From contig CALUIM010000003.1 in assembly GCA_944320725.1 (NCBI GenBank), positions 1 to 64,000 of the forward strand: 64,000 nt of DNA. Reading direction: 5' to 3'. Positions 9,015-17,451 of the stretch are shown in pieces. Made by a program: the position numbers and the translations under genes. The stretch is from an uncultured Coriobacteriaceae bacterium (GTDB lineage Bacteria > Actinomycetota > Coriobacteriia > Coriobacteriales > Coriobacteriaceae). The notes under the pieces were generated by a model. That model searched no databases and was not told where the DNA came from. It saw only the letters and a program-made list of their open reading frames with translations. The stretch's first letter is position 1. The number at the start of each line of letters is the position of its first letter.

Positions 9015-9422
9015 CTACGCGATCGAGAACAGCGTGTCGCCGGGGTTCACCATATCGCCCTTGGCAACGTTGATCGAGGCGATGGTGCCGTCCTGCTCGG
9101 CAACGATCTCGTTCTCCATCTTCATGGCCTCGAGCACCATGACGCACTGGTTGGCGCTTACCGCGGCGCCCTCGGCAATGCGGATGTCGACGATCTTGCC
9201 GGGCATGGGCGCCGTCTGGACATGCGCGCCAGCGGGTGCGGCGGCAGCAGGGGCTGCAGCAGGTGCCGGCGTAGGCGCGGGGGCCGCGGCGGGTGCAGCT
9301 GCGGGTGCCGGTGCGGCGGGCGCGGGCGTCGCGTCCTGGGGCGTGGGCTGGGGCGCGCCAACCTCTTCCATCTCCACGAGATACTGGGTCCCGTCGATCG
9401 AGATCTTGAACTTACGCAGCAT
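9015..9422 (-). CDS. biotin carboxyl carrier protein of the decarboxylase
   Basis: A 135-residue biotin carrier: short N-terminal segment (MLRKFKISIDG), a long Ala/Pro-rich flexible linker at about residues 25-65, and a C-terminal biotinyl domain with EAMKMEN, biotinylated at Lys101. It carries CO2 from the carboxyltransferase to the membrane subunit. Its start overlaps the end of the upstream gene by 11 bases, which points to translational coupling. The linker matches those in OadA, MmdC and transcarboxylase 1.3S. Confidence 0.94.
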   Translation of the reverse strand: MLRKFKISIDGTQYLVEMEEVGAPQPTPQDATPAPAAPAPAAAPAAAPAPTPAPAAAPAAAAPAGAHVQTAPMPGKIVDIRIAEGAAVSANQCVMVLEAMKMENEIVAEQDGTIASINVAKGDMVNPGDTLFSIA

Positions 9423-9804
9423 GTGTTTCCTCCGTAGTCTTTTTGCGGTAGATGCGTTTCACCGTGAAGGAGCTCTTCTCCAAAGCCCCTGCTCCGAGCG
9501 CCGTGGCGATGCATGCCACGCGGCGATACTCGGGATTAGCCATCGAGATGCGCTTGACCTGTACGCTGCTTTCCGGATGGTCGCCGGCAGCGATGGCGGA
9601 GGCGATGATGACCGCCTCGCGGTGCTCGCGCGGATCGACCGGTAGATAGGGCGGCAGCTCTTCCCAGTCGGGACCGGGGTCGTCGAAGGCGCTCGAGGGT
9701 GCGGCTGCTTGGCCAGACGTGGTGATGAGCGTCGATGCCCGCCGTGCAGCCCGTTTGCGGGGCTGCCGGACAAGGATGCCGCGCAGCCATGAGCGAAGGC
9801 CCAT
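9412..9804 (-). CDS. putative soluble gamma/epsilon-like subunit of the decarboxylase
   Basis: A 130-residue protein heading the decarboxylase operon. The start is ATG 9804, seven bases from AAAGGA; the upstream in-frame ATG at 9873 has no such site. The N-terminus is basic (RQPRKRAARRAS) with no membrane helix. The C-terminal half (EAVIIASAIAAGDH, FTVKRIYRKK) has the pattern of the hydrophilic C-terminal tail of OadG/MmdD, and Veillonella MmdE is known to resemble that tail alone. I therefore suggest it supplies the missing half of the 44-residue membrane subunit. Similarity is weak and by eye only. Confidence 0.5.
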   Translation of the reverse strand: MGLRSWLRGILVRQPRKRAARRASTLITTSGQAAAPSSAFDDPGPDWEELPPYLPVDPREHREAVIIASAIAAGDHPESSVQVKRISMANPEYRRVACIATALGAGALEKSSFTVKRIYRKKTTEETHAA

Positions 9805-10020
9805 GTATCCGTCCTTTCCCATACGGTTGTCATATGCAGATATTGTATAGGGCGCGCATGCATTTGTGGACAACGAAATGGAAAGTTACGCGGTTTACCT
9901 GCCCGTGCTGTGCCACAGGCGCCGCCTAGCCCTGACAGGATGTCTATTGCGCGGCAGGCTGGGCATAATACCCACGTTGTAAGAAACGCGACGGTTCTTG
10001 TTTTAGACAGGGAGAGCATC

Positions 10021-10383
10021 ATGGCAGTATTTTTCAAAGACGCACAGGGCACGTTTTTCACCGCGGTCAAGCCGGGCGCGGCGGTACCTGAAGGCTTCGA
10101 GGTTGTCGAGGCGAATTCCGTCGATGCTGCTGTCGAGAAGCACGTGCCGTCGGTTGCGCTCGAGCGCGACGGCCATATCATCCACGTGGTGGTGGGCGAG
10201 GTCGAGCATCCTATGACCGAGGAACACTATATCGAGTGGATTGCGCTCGAGGCAGACGGCCGCCTGGAGATCCACGCGCTGAAGCCCGGCCAGACGCCGG
10301 CAACCTTCTTCTCGGGCGGCGTGAAGGGCGGTAAGGTATATGCTTATTGCAACCTGCACGGCCTGTGGGTGAAGGAGTTCTAA
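10021..10383 (+). CDS. superoxide reductase (desulfoferrodoxin family)
   Basis: A 120-residue superoxide reductase, reducing superoxide to peroxide in the anaerobe's cytosol. The C-terminal catalytic domain has the Fe ligands in EKHVPSV, VEHPMTEEHYIEW and YCNLHGLW. The N-terminal part lacks the four cysteines of the desulforedoxin iron centre, so only the catalytic iron is expected, as in Treponema-type enzymes. The start is ATG 10021 after GGGAGAGCATC; the longer upstream frame has no support. The 216-base gap before it (9805-10020) holds only weak promoter-like elements for both flanking genes. Confidence 0.94.
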   Translation: MAVFFKDAQGTFFTAVKPGAAVPEGFEVVEANSVDAAVEKHVPSVALERDGHIIHVVVGEVEHPMTEEHYIEWIALEADGRLEIHALKPGQTPATFFSGGVKGGKVYAYCNLHGLWVKEF

Positions 10384-10418
10384 GCGGCGTCACGCCAATC
10401 TATGCGCGGATGATGCTG

Positions 10419-10444
10419 AGGGCCGCCTACGCGCGGCCCTTTTT
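10419..10444 (+). terminator. terminator of the superoxide reductase gene
   Basis: AGGGCCGC pairs with GCGGCCCT around a six-base loop and is followed by TTTT. Confidence 0.85.
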
Positions 10445-10467
10445 CTCATGGGAGGGGAGGGTGCGCC

Positions 10468-12453
10468 ATGCTGGTCGCGCTCGCACAGATTGATATGCAG
10501 CTCGGTGATATCGAGGGCATCTGCGCGCGCATCGCCAACCAGGCGGAGCTTGCGCACGAGCAGGGTGCTCGCGTGCTGTGCACACCTGCCCCGCTCTTTA
10601 CCGGGGTGCTTCCCGGCACGATTATCGACAACGCCAACTTCGAACACGATCTTATTGAGGGCCTCAAGGAGCTGGCGGAGGCGTTTGCGCGCATGGATAT
10701 GGTAGGGCTGGTGCCTGCCGTGGTGTCGTGCGAGGGCGCGCCGCTCTTTGAGGTGTTCATGCTCAAAGAGGGCCGTGTGATACCGGTGCGTTCGCTGCTG
10801 GCGCGCCGCCGCCAGATGACCGACGAGCTGTGGGCGCCGCCGGTGTTCGATGTCGACGGGACGCGCGTTGCGGTGAGCTTCGACGTGCTGCGCGATATCG
10901 AGCTGCTTCCCGCGGGCTGCGACCTCATCATCTTCTTCCAGGCCAACGCCTTCGACGCCACGAACGAGGCGTCCTGCGCGGTCGCGGCGGTTGCAGACGG
11001 CTACTTCACGCGGGAGGTTGCCGCCAAGAGCGTGTGGCTCGCCTGCATGGCGCCGGTTGGCGCCTTCGACGAGGCGGTGTTCACCGGCGGCTCGTTTTTC
11101 ATGGACGATTGCGGGCGCGTGGTCTCGGCGGCGCCGTGTTTCGAAGACGCCCTCATTGTGCAAGACATCAGGCGCGGGGTGGCCATGCCGGCGCACGAGT
11201 TGCCGCCGCGGCCGCACTTCCAGCGCGAGGAGTGGCTGTGGGAGGCGCTGCGCCTGTATGTGCGCGACAGCGTTGCGGCCCGTGGCGCAACGCGTGCGGT
11301 GCTTGCGCTCACGGGCGACCTTCCCAGCTCGCTTGCGGCAGCGCTGTGTGTGGATGCACTGGGCCCGCGCCGCGTGCTCGGGCTCTTCGTCGAGCGCGAG
11401 CGCGTGTTTACCCCGGCACAGGAAGAAGCGGAGCGAACGCGCGCCGAGCTCGTGCGCACGCTCTGTCGCAATCTGGGTATTCGCCTTATCGAACGCGCGG
11501 CGACCGATCCGGTACGTTGGATGGAGCGCGATGTTGCCGCCGCCGACGCAGCGCGGCTCGAGGCGCGGCTTGAGGGCGTGTATCTCGACGATGTGGCCCG
11601 CGAGCTGGGCGCAGTTGCGGTGAGCTCGCTCACCAAGACCGATGCCGCACTCGCCGCACCCGCTATGACCGGCGGCTTCGCAGGCCAGATTGCACCGTTG
11701 GGCGATGTGTATCTCACCGAGACCGAGTTTCTCGCCCGCATGCGCTGCCGCGCGGGAGCGGCGCTGCCAGCATCGCTCGTGACGCTCAACGCGGTTGAGG
11801 ATCGCATGCAGGCGGTGATCGCGGCATCGATTGCCCATGTGCGCACGCAGGAGGGCTATGCCGAGCGCATCGCCAAGCTGTTGCTGGCGCTCGAGCCCAG
11901 CCAGATCGATGGCGTGCTCGAGGCGTATGTCGATCGCGGCGCGGTGTTCGAAGACATTCCGCTTGCGTCAACCAACCCAGAGGCAGTTGCGCTCATCATG
12001 ATGCTTGCGCGGCGTGCCGAGGCCGACCGCCGCATGCTGCCGCCCGCACCCGTGGTTTCGGGTGGGTCGTTCATGGAGCGCGCTTGGCCGGCGATGCTCG
12101 CCTGGTCCGATATGGGCCGGCATGGTGCGGAGCGCAACACCTGCTCGGCGCTGGTGCAAACAGAGCTCGAGCGTTTTGCTGTCGAGGGCGCCGAGCACAG
12201 CGAGCTCGTGCGCAACGAGGTGATGGGGCTTATCGGCAATCTGCTGGGCATTACGCCCGAGCAGATGGAGGAGCTGAGAAGCGAGGAGGGGCAGCGTCGG
12301 CTGCGCGAGAACTTCGAGCACTTCGAGAACCAGGTGCAAGAGGCGATCAGCGGCATGCTCGAGGCGGGCGCCTCCGAAGGCAGTGTTCCGGGCGAGCGCC
12401 CGCATCGGCCTGGCACGCCGCATCATGGATTCCCCTTCTTTTCACCAAACTGA
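10468..12453 (+). CDS. degenerate glutamine-dependent NAD synthetase homologue
   Basis: A 661-residue protein with the domain order of glutamine-dependent NAD+ synthetase: a nitrilase-like domain (about 1-235) then an ATP-pyrophosphatase domain (about 255-430). The fold markers remain (GGSFFMDDCGRVV in the first; GGFAGQIAPLGDVY in the second), but both active sites are lost. The nitrilase glutamate position reads TPAPLFTG, the cysteine position reads VSFDVL, and no lysine is found in the expected place. The SGGxDS pyrophosphate loop is TGDLPSS at 281-287. About 230 further residues with a charged, coiled C-terminus follow. The frame is long, intact and codon-biased like its neighbours, so it is an expressed pseudoenzyme rather than a pseudogene; its role is unknown. 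Confidence 0.75.
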   Translation: MLVALAQIDMQLGDIEGICARIANQAELAHEQGARVLCTPAPLFTGVLPGTIIDNANFEHDLIEGLKELAEAFARMDMVGLVPAVVSCEGAPLFEVFMLKEGRVIPVRSLLARRRQMTDELWAPPVFDVDGTRVAVSFDVLRDIELLPAGCDLIIFFQANAFDATNEASCAVAAVADGYFTREVAAKSVWLACMAPVGAFDEAVFTGGSFFMDDCGRVVSAAPCFEDALIVQDIRRGVAMPAHELPPRPHFQREEWLWEALRLYVRDSVAARGATRAVLALTGDLPSSLAAALCVDALGPRRVLGLFVERERVFTPAQEEAERTRAELVRTLCRNLGIRLIERAATDPVRWMERDVAAADAARLEARLEGVYLDDVARELGAVAVSSLTKTDAALAAPAMTGGFAGQIAPLGDVYLTETEFLARMRCRAGAALPASLVTLNAVEDRMQAVIAASIAHVRTQEGYAERIAKLLLALEPSQIDGVLEAYVDRGAVFEDIPLASTNPEAVALIMMLARRAEADRRMLPPAPVVSGGSFMERAWPAMLAWSDMGRHGAERNTCSALVQTELERFAVEGAEHSELVRNEVMGLIGNLLGITPEQMEELRSEEGQRRLRENFEHFENQVQEAISGMLEAGASEGSVPGERPHRPGTPHHGFPFFSPN

Positions 12454-12481
12454 TTCCATGGTATAGTAGAACACGTGTTCG
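12439..12481 (+). promoter_or_regulatory. ruvCAB promoter with LexA (SOS) box
   Basis: TTTTCA (12439-12444) and TATAGT (12462-12467) are 17 bases apart. Immediately after the -10 lies a perfect GAACACGTGTTC (12469-12480), which fits the Gram-positive/actinobacterial LexA box GAAC-N4-GTTC. Repression by LexA and induction by DNA damage are expected for ruv genes. Confidence 0.82.
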
Positions 12482-12517
12482 AAGTCATGGGGCGCGTTGC
12501 GCGCTAAAGGAGGCGGC

Positions 12518-13054
12518 ATGGTCATCCTGGGTATCGATCCCGGTTTGGCGAATACCGGATGGGGCGTGATCGAGGAGCGGCGCGGCGAATGCCGTTGCCG
12601 TGCCTACGGGTGCATCCATACCGCCGCAGACGAAGCGCTCAGCCATCGGTTGCGCGCCATCGTGGACGATCTCGCCCGTGTGGTCGAGCGCTACCGGCCG
12701 GCGTGTGCGGCTATCGAGGGCATCTACTTCGGCGCCAACGTGCGCTCGGCCATTCCTACGGCGCATGCGCGCGGCGCGGCGTTGGTGGCGTGCTCGCTTG
12801 TGGGCATCGAGGTGGGCGAGTACACGCCCATGCAGATCAAGCAGGCGGTGGTGGGCACCGGCGCGGCCGATAAGCATCAGGTGGCCTATATGGTGCGCAG
12901 CCTGCTGCACCTCGATCACGATCCGCGCCCCGACCACGCGGCGGATGCGCTGGCGTGCGCTATCTGTCATGCAAATCTCAGCCGCACGGCCGCGCTCACC
13001 GGCGGCGTCTATATTCGATATCAAAGCAATCCGTATGAGAAAGGCGGGCGATAG
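12518..13054 (+). CDS. ruvC: Holliday junction resolvase RuvC
   Basis: Crossover junction endodeoxyribonuclease, 178 residues, cleaving Holliday junctions with RuvAB. The four acidic catalytic positions are visible: Asp7 (GIDPGLANTGWG), Glu67 (IEGIYFGAN), and Asp139 and Asp143 (PDHAADALACA). The start is ATG 12518 after AAAGGAGGCGGC; an in-frame ATG at 12497 precedes this ribosome binding site. First gene of ruvCAB, under the SOS-type promoter. Confidence 0.96.
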   Translation: MVILGIDPGLANTGWGVIEERRGECRCRAYGCIHTAADEALSHRLRAIVDDLARVVERYRPACAAIEGIYFGANVRSAIPTAHARGAALVACSLVGIEVGEYTPMQIKQAVVGTGAADKHQVAYMVRSLLHLDHDPRPDHAADALACAICHANLSRTAALTGGVYIRYQSNPYEKGGR

Positions 13055-13056
13055 GC

Positions 13057-13677
13057 ATGATCGCCATGGTGCACGGCGTTTTGGTAGAAGCCACGATGTC
13101 GCAGGCCATCGTTGATGTTTCGGGCGTGGGGTTCGAGCTCGGCATCTCCGGGACCACGGCAGCGAGCCTGCCTGCCCCGGGCGAAGAGGTCCGGCTCTTC
13201 ACGCGCTTTAGGGCGGCAAATGATGCCATGGCGCTCTTTGGATTCGCCACCACCGAGGAACGCACGATGTTCGACCGGCTCATAACCGTGTCGGGCGTGG
13301 GTCCGCGTCTTGCGTTGGCGGTGCTCTCCAAGTTCGATGTTGCGCAGCTGTATTCGGTGGTTATGGCAGAGGACACCAAGGGCATGGCAACCGTGCCCGG
13401 CGTGGGCAAGAAGACCGCGCAGCGCCTCATCCTCGAGCTCAAGAGCACGCTCGCGCGCGATCGCGGCCTGGCACAGGCGGTGACGCTCGCATCAGGCCAG
13501 CTGCCGCTGGCAGCCCCGGCTGCCTCCACGCCGCTCGACGACGCAACGCAGGCGCTGCTCTCCATGGGCTTCAGCCCTCAGGAGGTCGAGCTGGCGCTCA
13601 ACGGGTATGATGGACGTGATATGCGGGTCGAGGATCTGCTCGCCGCCGCCTTGAAGCGACTTGGAATGGATGCATGA
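13057..13677 (+). CDS. ruvA: Holliday junction DNA helicase subunit RuvA
   Basis: Junction-binding RuvA, 206 residues. It has an N-terminal OB-fold (about 1-60), tandem helix-hairpin-helix motifs ([15 protein letters not shown]-like and [16 protein letters not shown]), a flexible Ala/Pro-rich linker, and a C-terminal UBA-like domain III ([16 protein letters not shown]) that contacts RuvB. It starts two bases after ruvC and overlaps ruvB by four bases. Confidence 0.96.
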   Translation: MIAMVHGVLVEATMSQAIVDVSGVGFELGISGTTAASLPAPGEEVRLFTRFRAANDAMALFGFATTEERTMFDRLITVSGVGPRLALAVLSKFDVAQLYSVVMAEDTKGMATVPGVGKKTAQRLILELKSTLARDRGLAQAVTLASGQLPLAAPAASTPLDDATQALLSMGFSPQEVELALNGYDGRDMRVEDLLAAALKRLGMDA

Positions 13678-14744
13678 TGTGGGAAGCCGATGAATCGCAG
13701 GACCTGTGGGCCGATGTGCCTGCCGCGCATGCCTCTCATGCCGCTTCAGACCGCTTCGTCACCGGCAATCTCACCTCGGATGATCTGGATGTCGAGCGCT
13801 CACTGCGTCCCCAGCGTCTGGATGATTATTGCGGGCAAGACCATATCAAGCAGTCGCTGCGCATCCTCATCGAGGCGGCGCAAAGCCGCGGCGAGTGCCT
13901 CGATCACGTGATTTTCTCGGGTCCTCCGGGCTTGGGCAAGACAACGCTTGCCGCCGTGGTTGCCAACGAGCTCGGTGCCCAGATTAAAACGACCTCGGGT
14001 CCTGCGATCGAGCGGACGGGCGATCTTGCGGCCATCCTCACCAACCTCCAGCCCGGTGATGTGCTGTTCATCGACGAGATCCATCGTCTCAACCGCTCGG
14101 TTGAGGAGATTCTTTATCCCGCGATGGAAGATTTCGCGCTCGATATCGTTATTGGCAAGGGGCCGGCGGCGCGCTCCATTCGCTTGGATATCCCCAAGTT
14201 CACGCTTATCGGCGCCACCACGCGCTCGGGTATGCTTACCGGGCCGCTGCGTGATCGCTTTGGCATTTCGTTCAGGCTCGATTACTACGGTATCGAGGAC
14301 CTGGCACAGATCGTGCTGCGCTCTGCGTCGATTCTCGGTGTGGAGGTCGACCATGAATCGGCGGTCGAGGTTGCCTCGCGCTCGCGTGGCACGCCGCGTC
14401 TGGCAAACCGCATCTTGAAGCGCGTGCGCGACTATGCCCAGGTGCGCGGCACCGGCTCGGTGGATCTTGCCATCGCGCGCGAGGCGCTCTCCTTCTTCGA
14501 GATCGACGAGCTCGGGCTCGACTGGATGGATATCCGCATCTTAGAGACGCTCGCCAAGACGTACCGCGGCCGCGCGGTGGGACTTTCCACCTTGGCAAGC
14601 GCCGTTGGCGAGGACCCCGCCACACTCGAAGACGTGTACGAGCCGTATCTTTTGCAGCGCGGGCTTATCGTTCGCACGCCACAAGGTCGCCAGGCAACGT
14701 TTGCCGCCTTCGAACATCTCGGCATGGAGCCGCCTGCGCATTAG
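13674..14744 (+). CDS. ruvB: Holliday junction branch migration ATPase RuvB
   Basis: AAA+ motor of branch migration, 356 residues. Walker A is GPPGLGKTT, Walker B is [11 protein letters not shown], the sensor region reads [12 protein letters not shown], and the arginine finger lies in GPLRDRFG. The C-terminal winged-helix DNA-binding domain ([12 protein letters not shown]) is complete. Its ATG overlaps the ruvA stop, so translation is coupled. Confidence 0.97.
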   Translation: MMWEADESQDLWADVPAAHASHAASDRFVTGNLTSDDLDVERSLRPQRLDDYCGQDHIKQSLRILIEAAQSRGECLDHVIFSGPPGLGKTTLAAVVANELGAQIKTTSGPAIERTGDLAAILTNLQPGDVLFIDEIHRLNRSVEEILYPAMEDFALDIVIGKGPAARSIRLDIPKFTLIGATTRSGMLTGPLRDRFGISFRLDYYGIEDLAQIVLRSASILGVEVDHESAVEVASRSRGTPRLANRILKRVRDYAQVRGTGSVDLAIAREALSFFEIDELGLDWMDIRILETLAKTYRGRAVGLSTLASAVGEDPATLEDVYEPYLLQRGLIVRTPQGRQATFAAFEHLGMEPPAH

Positions 14745-14754
14745 CCGCCGTAGG

Positions 14755-14833
14755 CCTTGGCGATGAGATCCGGCGCTCGGGCAGGTCCTCGCGCTTCGCG
14801 CTGCGGAACTCGCGGCGGATCTCATCGCCAAGG
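14755..14833 (-). repeat. palindromic repeat, copy A
   Basis: A 79-base element with perfect 18-base ends (CCTTGGCGATGAGATCCG and its complement). The centre, read on the minus strand, contains GAGTTCCGCAGCGCGAAGC followed by GCGAGGAC. It is an almost exact inverted copy of the element at 15209-15286 and shares its core with the element at 39768-39849. It starts 10 bases after ruvB. Confidence 0.8.
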
Positions 14834-15208
14834 CAACCAATAGGTTAGCTACATTGACCGTATCGATGGCGTTTCAGAAGGGCAATCGGGAAAAGAAGGG
14901 AAAGAAAGCAAAAGAAGGGAAACGCCATTTGCTTCCTTGAATGAGCTATGCCCCGATGGTTTTCCCCGCATGACGCAGACCGCGCTCGAAGTGCGGCTAA
15001 ATTCCCAGCGAGGAGAAGAGTTCCTCGGCCGTTGCGAAGTGCTGCTTTCAGGCACGCTATGCGCTGCGTACAAGGCTGTGGCGGGTAAAGGTGCGTATTT
15101 TGCAATGAAGTACTGCGGAGTGTAGATTGGAGTTGCAGGAGATTCCTGTAGGGTCCGCCACGAGCTTTAGCGACAAAACGATTTGCGAAGTGTAGACTTG
15201 CGAAAGGA
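14834..15208. other. spacer between two inverted palindromic repeats
   Basis: This 375-base stretch has no convincing gene. It holds a hairpin with arms ATGGCGTTTC and its near-complement at about 14867-14927 around an A/G-rich loop, and two direct repeats of the form GCGRAGTGTAGAYT (near 15114 and 15186). Short frames on both strands lack ribosome binding sites and family resemblance. It may be the body of a small mobile or structured element delimited by copies A and B. Confidence 0.45.
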
Positions 15209-15286
15209 CCTTGGCGATGAGATTCGCCGCGAGTTCCGCAGCGCGAAGCGCGAGGACTGTCCGAGCGCCGGATCTCATCACCATGG
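15209..15286 (+). repeat. palindromic repeat, copy B
   Basis: Inverted copy of the 14755-14833 element. Its outer arms are imperfect (CCTTGGCGATGAGATTCG against CGGATCTCATCACCATGG): one difference keeps a G-U pair in RNA, the others are mismatches. The core again reads GAGTTCCGCAGCGCGAAGC then GAGGACTGTCCGAGC. It ends 23 bases before the ribosome binding site of the dipeptidase gene, so it may lie in that gene's leader. Confidence 0.8.
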
Positions 15287-15317
15287 TCATACGTGCCACG
15301 GCTATCAAGGAGGACCC

Positions 15318-16856
15318 ATGGGGTGCACCACGATTCTCATCGGCAAAGCAGCGAGCTATGACGGCTCGACCATCATTGCGCGCAACGAGGACTCGCCGGG
15401 CGGCGTGTTCGAACCGAAGAAGATGCACGTTGTTATGCCCACCGAGCAGCCGCGCACCTACACGGCAACAGCCTCGCATCTCACCATCGAGTTGCCTGAG
15501 GAGCCCATGCGCTACACCTCGGTGCCCGATGCGCTTGCCGGCCATGGCATCTGGGCCGCGGCGGGCATCAACGCCGCTAACGTTGCCATGACAGCGACCG
15601 AGACCATCACCTCGAACGAACGCGTACTCGGGGCCGATCCGCTCGTGGTCTATCGACCTGCACGTGGTGTGCAGGGCGAGGAGGGCTATGAGCCCGAGCG
15701 GCCCGGCGGCATCGGCGAGGAGGACATGGTCACGCTCGTGCTGCCCTACATCCGCTCTGCCCGCGAGGGCGTAAAGCGCCTCGGCGCGCTGCTCGAGCGC
15801 TATGGCACCTACGAAATGAACGGCATCGCCTTTTCCGATGTCGACGAGATTTGGTGGCTCGAGACCGTGGGCGGGCATCACTGGATTGCCAAGCGCGTGC
15901 CCGACGACGTCTACGTCACGATGCCCAACCAGCTTGGCATCGACTCATTTGATCTGACGGATGCCGAAGGGGCGCAGCGCGAGCACATGGCCAGCGCGGA
16001 TCTGCGCACCTGGATGGCCGAGCGCCATCTCGACCTTACCTTGGCAACCTCGGCCGTGGGCTTCTCGCGCGCCGAGCGCACCGATGTTGCGGATGTGTTC
16101 AATCCACGGCACGCCTTCGGTTCGCACTCCGATAGTGATCATGTGTACAATACGCCGCGCGCCTGGTACATGCAGCGCTGCCTGAACCCAAGCGACCGCT
16201 GGGACGGGCCGGGTGCCACCTATGGTCCCGAATCGGATGACATCCCCTGGTCGCGCGTGCCCGAGCGCAAGCTCACCATCGAGGACGTGAAGTACGTACT
16301 CTCGGCACACTACCAGGGCACGCCCTATGACCCGTACGGCAAGGCCGGCACCACCGCGACGCGCGGGATGTACCGGCCCATCGGCATCAACCGCAACGGT
16401 CAGCTCGCCGTGCTGCAGATTCGCCCCTCCTGCCCTGAGAGCTCGCGTTCGGTGCAGTGGATGGCGTTTGGCTCCAATGTGTTCAACGCGCTCGTGCCGC
16501 TCTACACCAACGTCGAGGCGGCGCCGGCGTATCTCGAGAACACGACGGAGCGCGTGACCAGCGAGAGCTTCTATTGGGCCAACCGCATCATCGCGGCGCT
16601 CGCCGACGCCCGCTTCAACGACAACGCAACGCACATCGAGCAGTATGCCGAGAAGATCGGTTGGATGGGCCATGCGATGCTGCATGCTACGGACGCGTGT
16701 GTGGCTGAGCTGCCCGATAAGGACGTGCCTGCGGTGCTCGAGCAGGCAAACGAGCAGATGGCCGAGGATCTCAAGCGCGAGACCGAGACGCTGCTGGGGC
16801 AGGTGCTCCGCACCACGAGCCTCGCGATGCGCAATGCGTTCGCGCTCTCTGATTAG
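15318..16856 (+). CDS. C69 family dipeptidase
   Basis: Ntn-fold dipeptidase of family C69, 512 residues. The start is ATG 15318 after AAGGAGGACCC; the N-terminus MGCTTILIG places the expected nucleophile cysteine at residue 3, which would be exposed by loss of the first residues. IIARNEDSPGG around residue 19 is the conserved family motif, and the C-terminal half has the expected FYWANRIIAALAD helix region. No signal peptide is seen, so it probably acts in the cytosol on imported peptides. It follows palindromic repeat B. Confidence 0.93.
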   Translation: MGCTTILIGKAASYDGSTIIARNEDSPGGVFEPKKMHVVMPTEQPRTYTATASHLTIELPEEPMRYTSVPDALAGHGIWAAAGINAANVAMTATETITSNERVLGADPLVVYRPARGVQGEEGYEPERPGGIGEEDMVTLVLPYIRSAREGVKRLGALLERYGTYEMNGIAFSDVDEIWWLETVGGHHWIAKRVPDDVYVTMPNQLGIDSFDLTDAEGAQREHMASADLRTWMAERHLDLTLATSAVGFSRAERTDVADVFNPRHAFGSHSDSDHVYNTPRAWYMQRCLNPSDRWDGPGATYGPESDDIPWSRVPERKLTIEDVKYVLSAHYQGTPYDPYGKAGTTATRGMYRPIGINRNGQLAVLQIRPSCPESSRSVQWMAFGSNVFNALVPLYTNVEAAPAYLENTTERVTSESFYWANRIIAALADARFNDNATHIEQYAEKIGWMGHAMLHATDACVAELPDKDVPAVLEQANEQMAEDLKRETETLLGQVLRTTSLAMRNAFALSD

Positions 16857-16975
16857 CGAGGATCAGGCGCACGATGGGGGCGGGCTTTTGTCGCGCGCAT
16901 GCGTGAGCGCCATCACGGGTAGAAGAGGGACATCGTCAGTGCGGCCGCATGCCGCCCGCGAGATAAGGAGACATC

Positions 16976-17437
16976 ATGGCACCTAAGTTCGAGGACCTGA
17001 TCAACGATATGGTCAACATTGGGTTCGGCGTCGCGGCGACCGCTGCCGAGAAGGGCAAGGAAGTGCTCGACGATCTGAGCGCAAAGGGCGCCGATGCCCG
17101 TGCCGAGGTGCGCGACCAGGCGGCGAAGACCGACTTCTCCCGCTCGATGGCCGATATCTTCCAGCAGGCGGGCGGTGTCTTCTCCGATGTCACCGAACGC
17201 CTGTCGAGCTCGGGCGCTTCGGTTGCCGAGCGCATTTTAGATGAGCTGATCTTGGCGCGGGTGCGCGGTTTGACCTCGACCGAGCGCATCGAGTTTCTCG
17301 CGCACGTGCGTGACCTGGTTGACTCGGCCGATGAAGGCACCGTGCATATCGAGGTCGAGACCGTCGAGGCTGAGGCTGCCGAGGAGGCGGACGCCGAGGA
17401 CGCTCCTGTCGAGGCCGATGAGGAGCAGGGCGCCTAG
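16976..17437 (+). CDS. phasin-like acidic hypothetical protein
   Basis: A 153-residue soluble protein: an amphipathic N-terminal half (FEDLINDMVNIGFGVAATAA, then AEKGKEVLDDLSAKG) and a very acidic C-terminal tail rich in Glu, Ala and Asp. The first half has the heptad and 'EKGKE' look of phasin/PhaI-type helical proteins often found beside UbiB-family genes. GGAGACATC precedes the ATG. The next gene, a UbiB-like kinase, begins 14 bases downstream, so the two are probably co-transcribed and may work together. Function unknown. Confidence 0.7.
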   Translation: MAPKFEDLINDMVNIGFGVAATAAEKGKEVLDDLSAKGADARAEVRDQAAKTDFSRSMADIFQQAGGVFSDVTERLSSSGASVAERILDELILARVRGLTSTERIEFLAHVRDLVDSADEGTVHIEVETVEAEAAEEADAEDAPVEADEEQGA

Positions 17438-17451
17438 GCCCGCGTACGCAT

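Noticed and set aside
6265-9437. Two long plus-strand frames across the decarboxylase operon
   Set aside because: Both are shadows of strongly conserved minus-strand genes and show no ribosome binding sites or domains.
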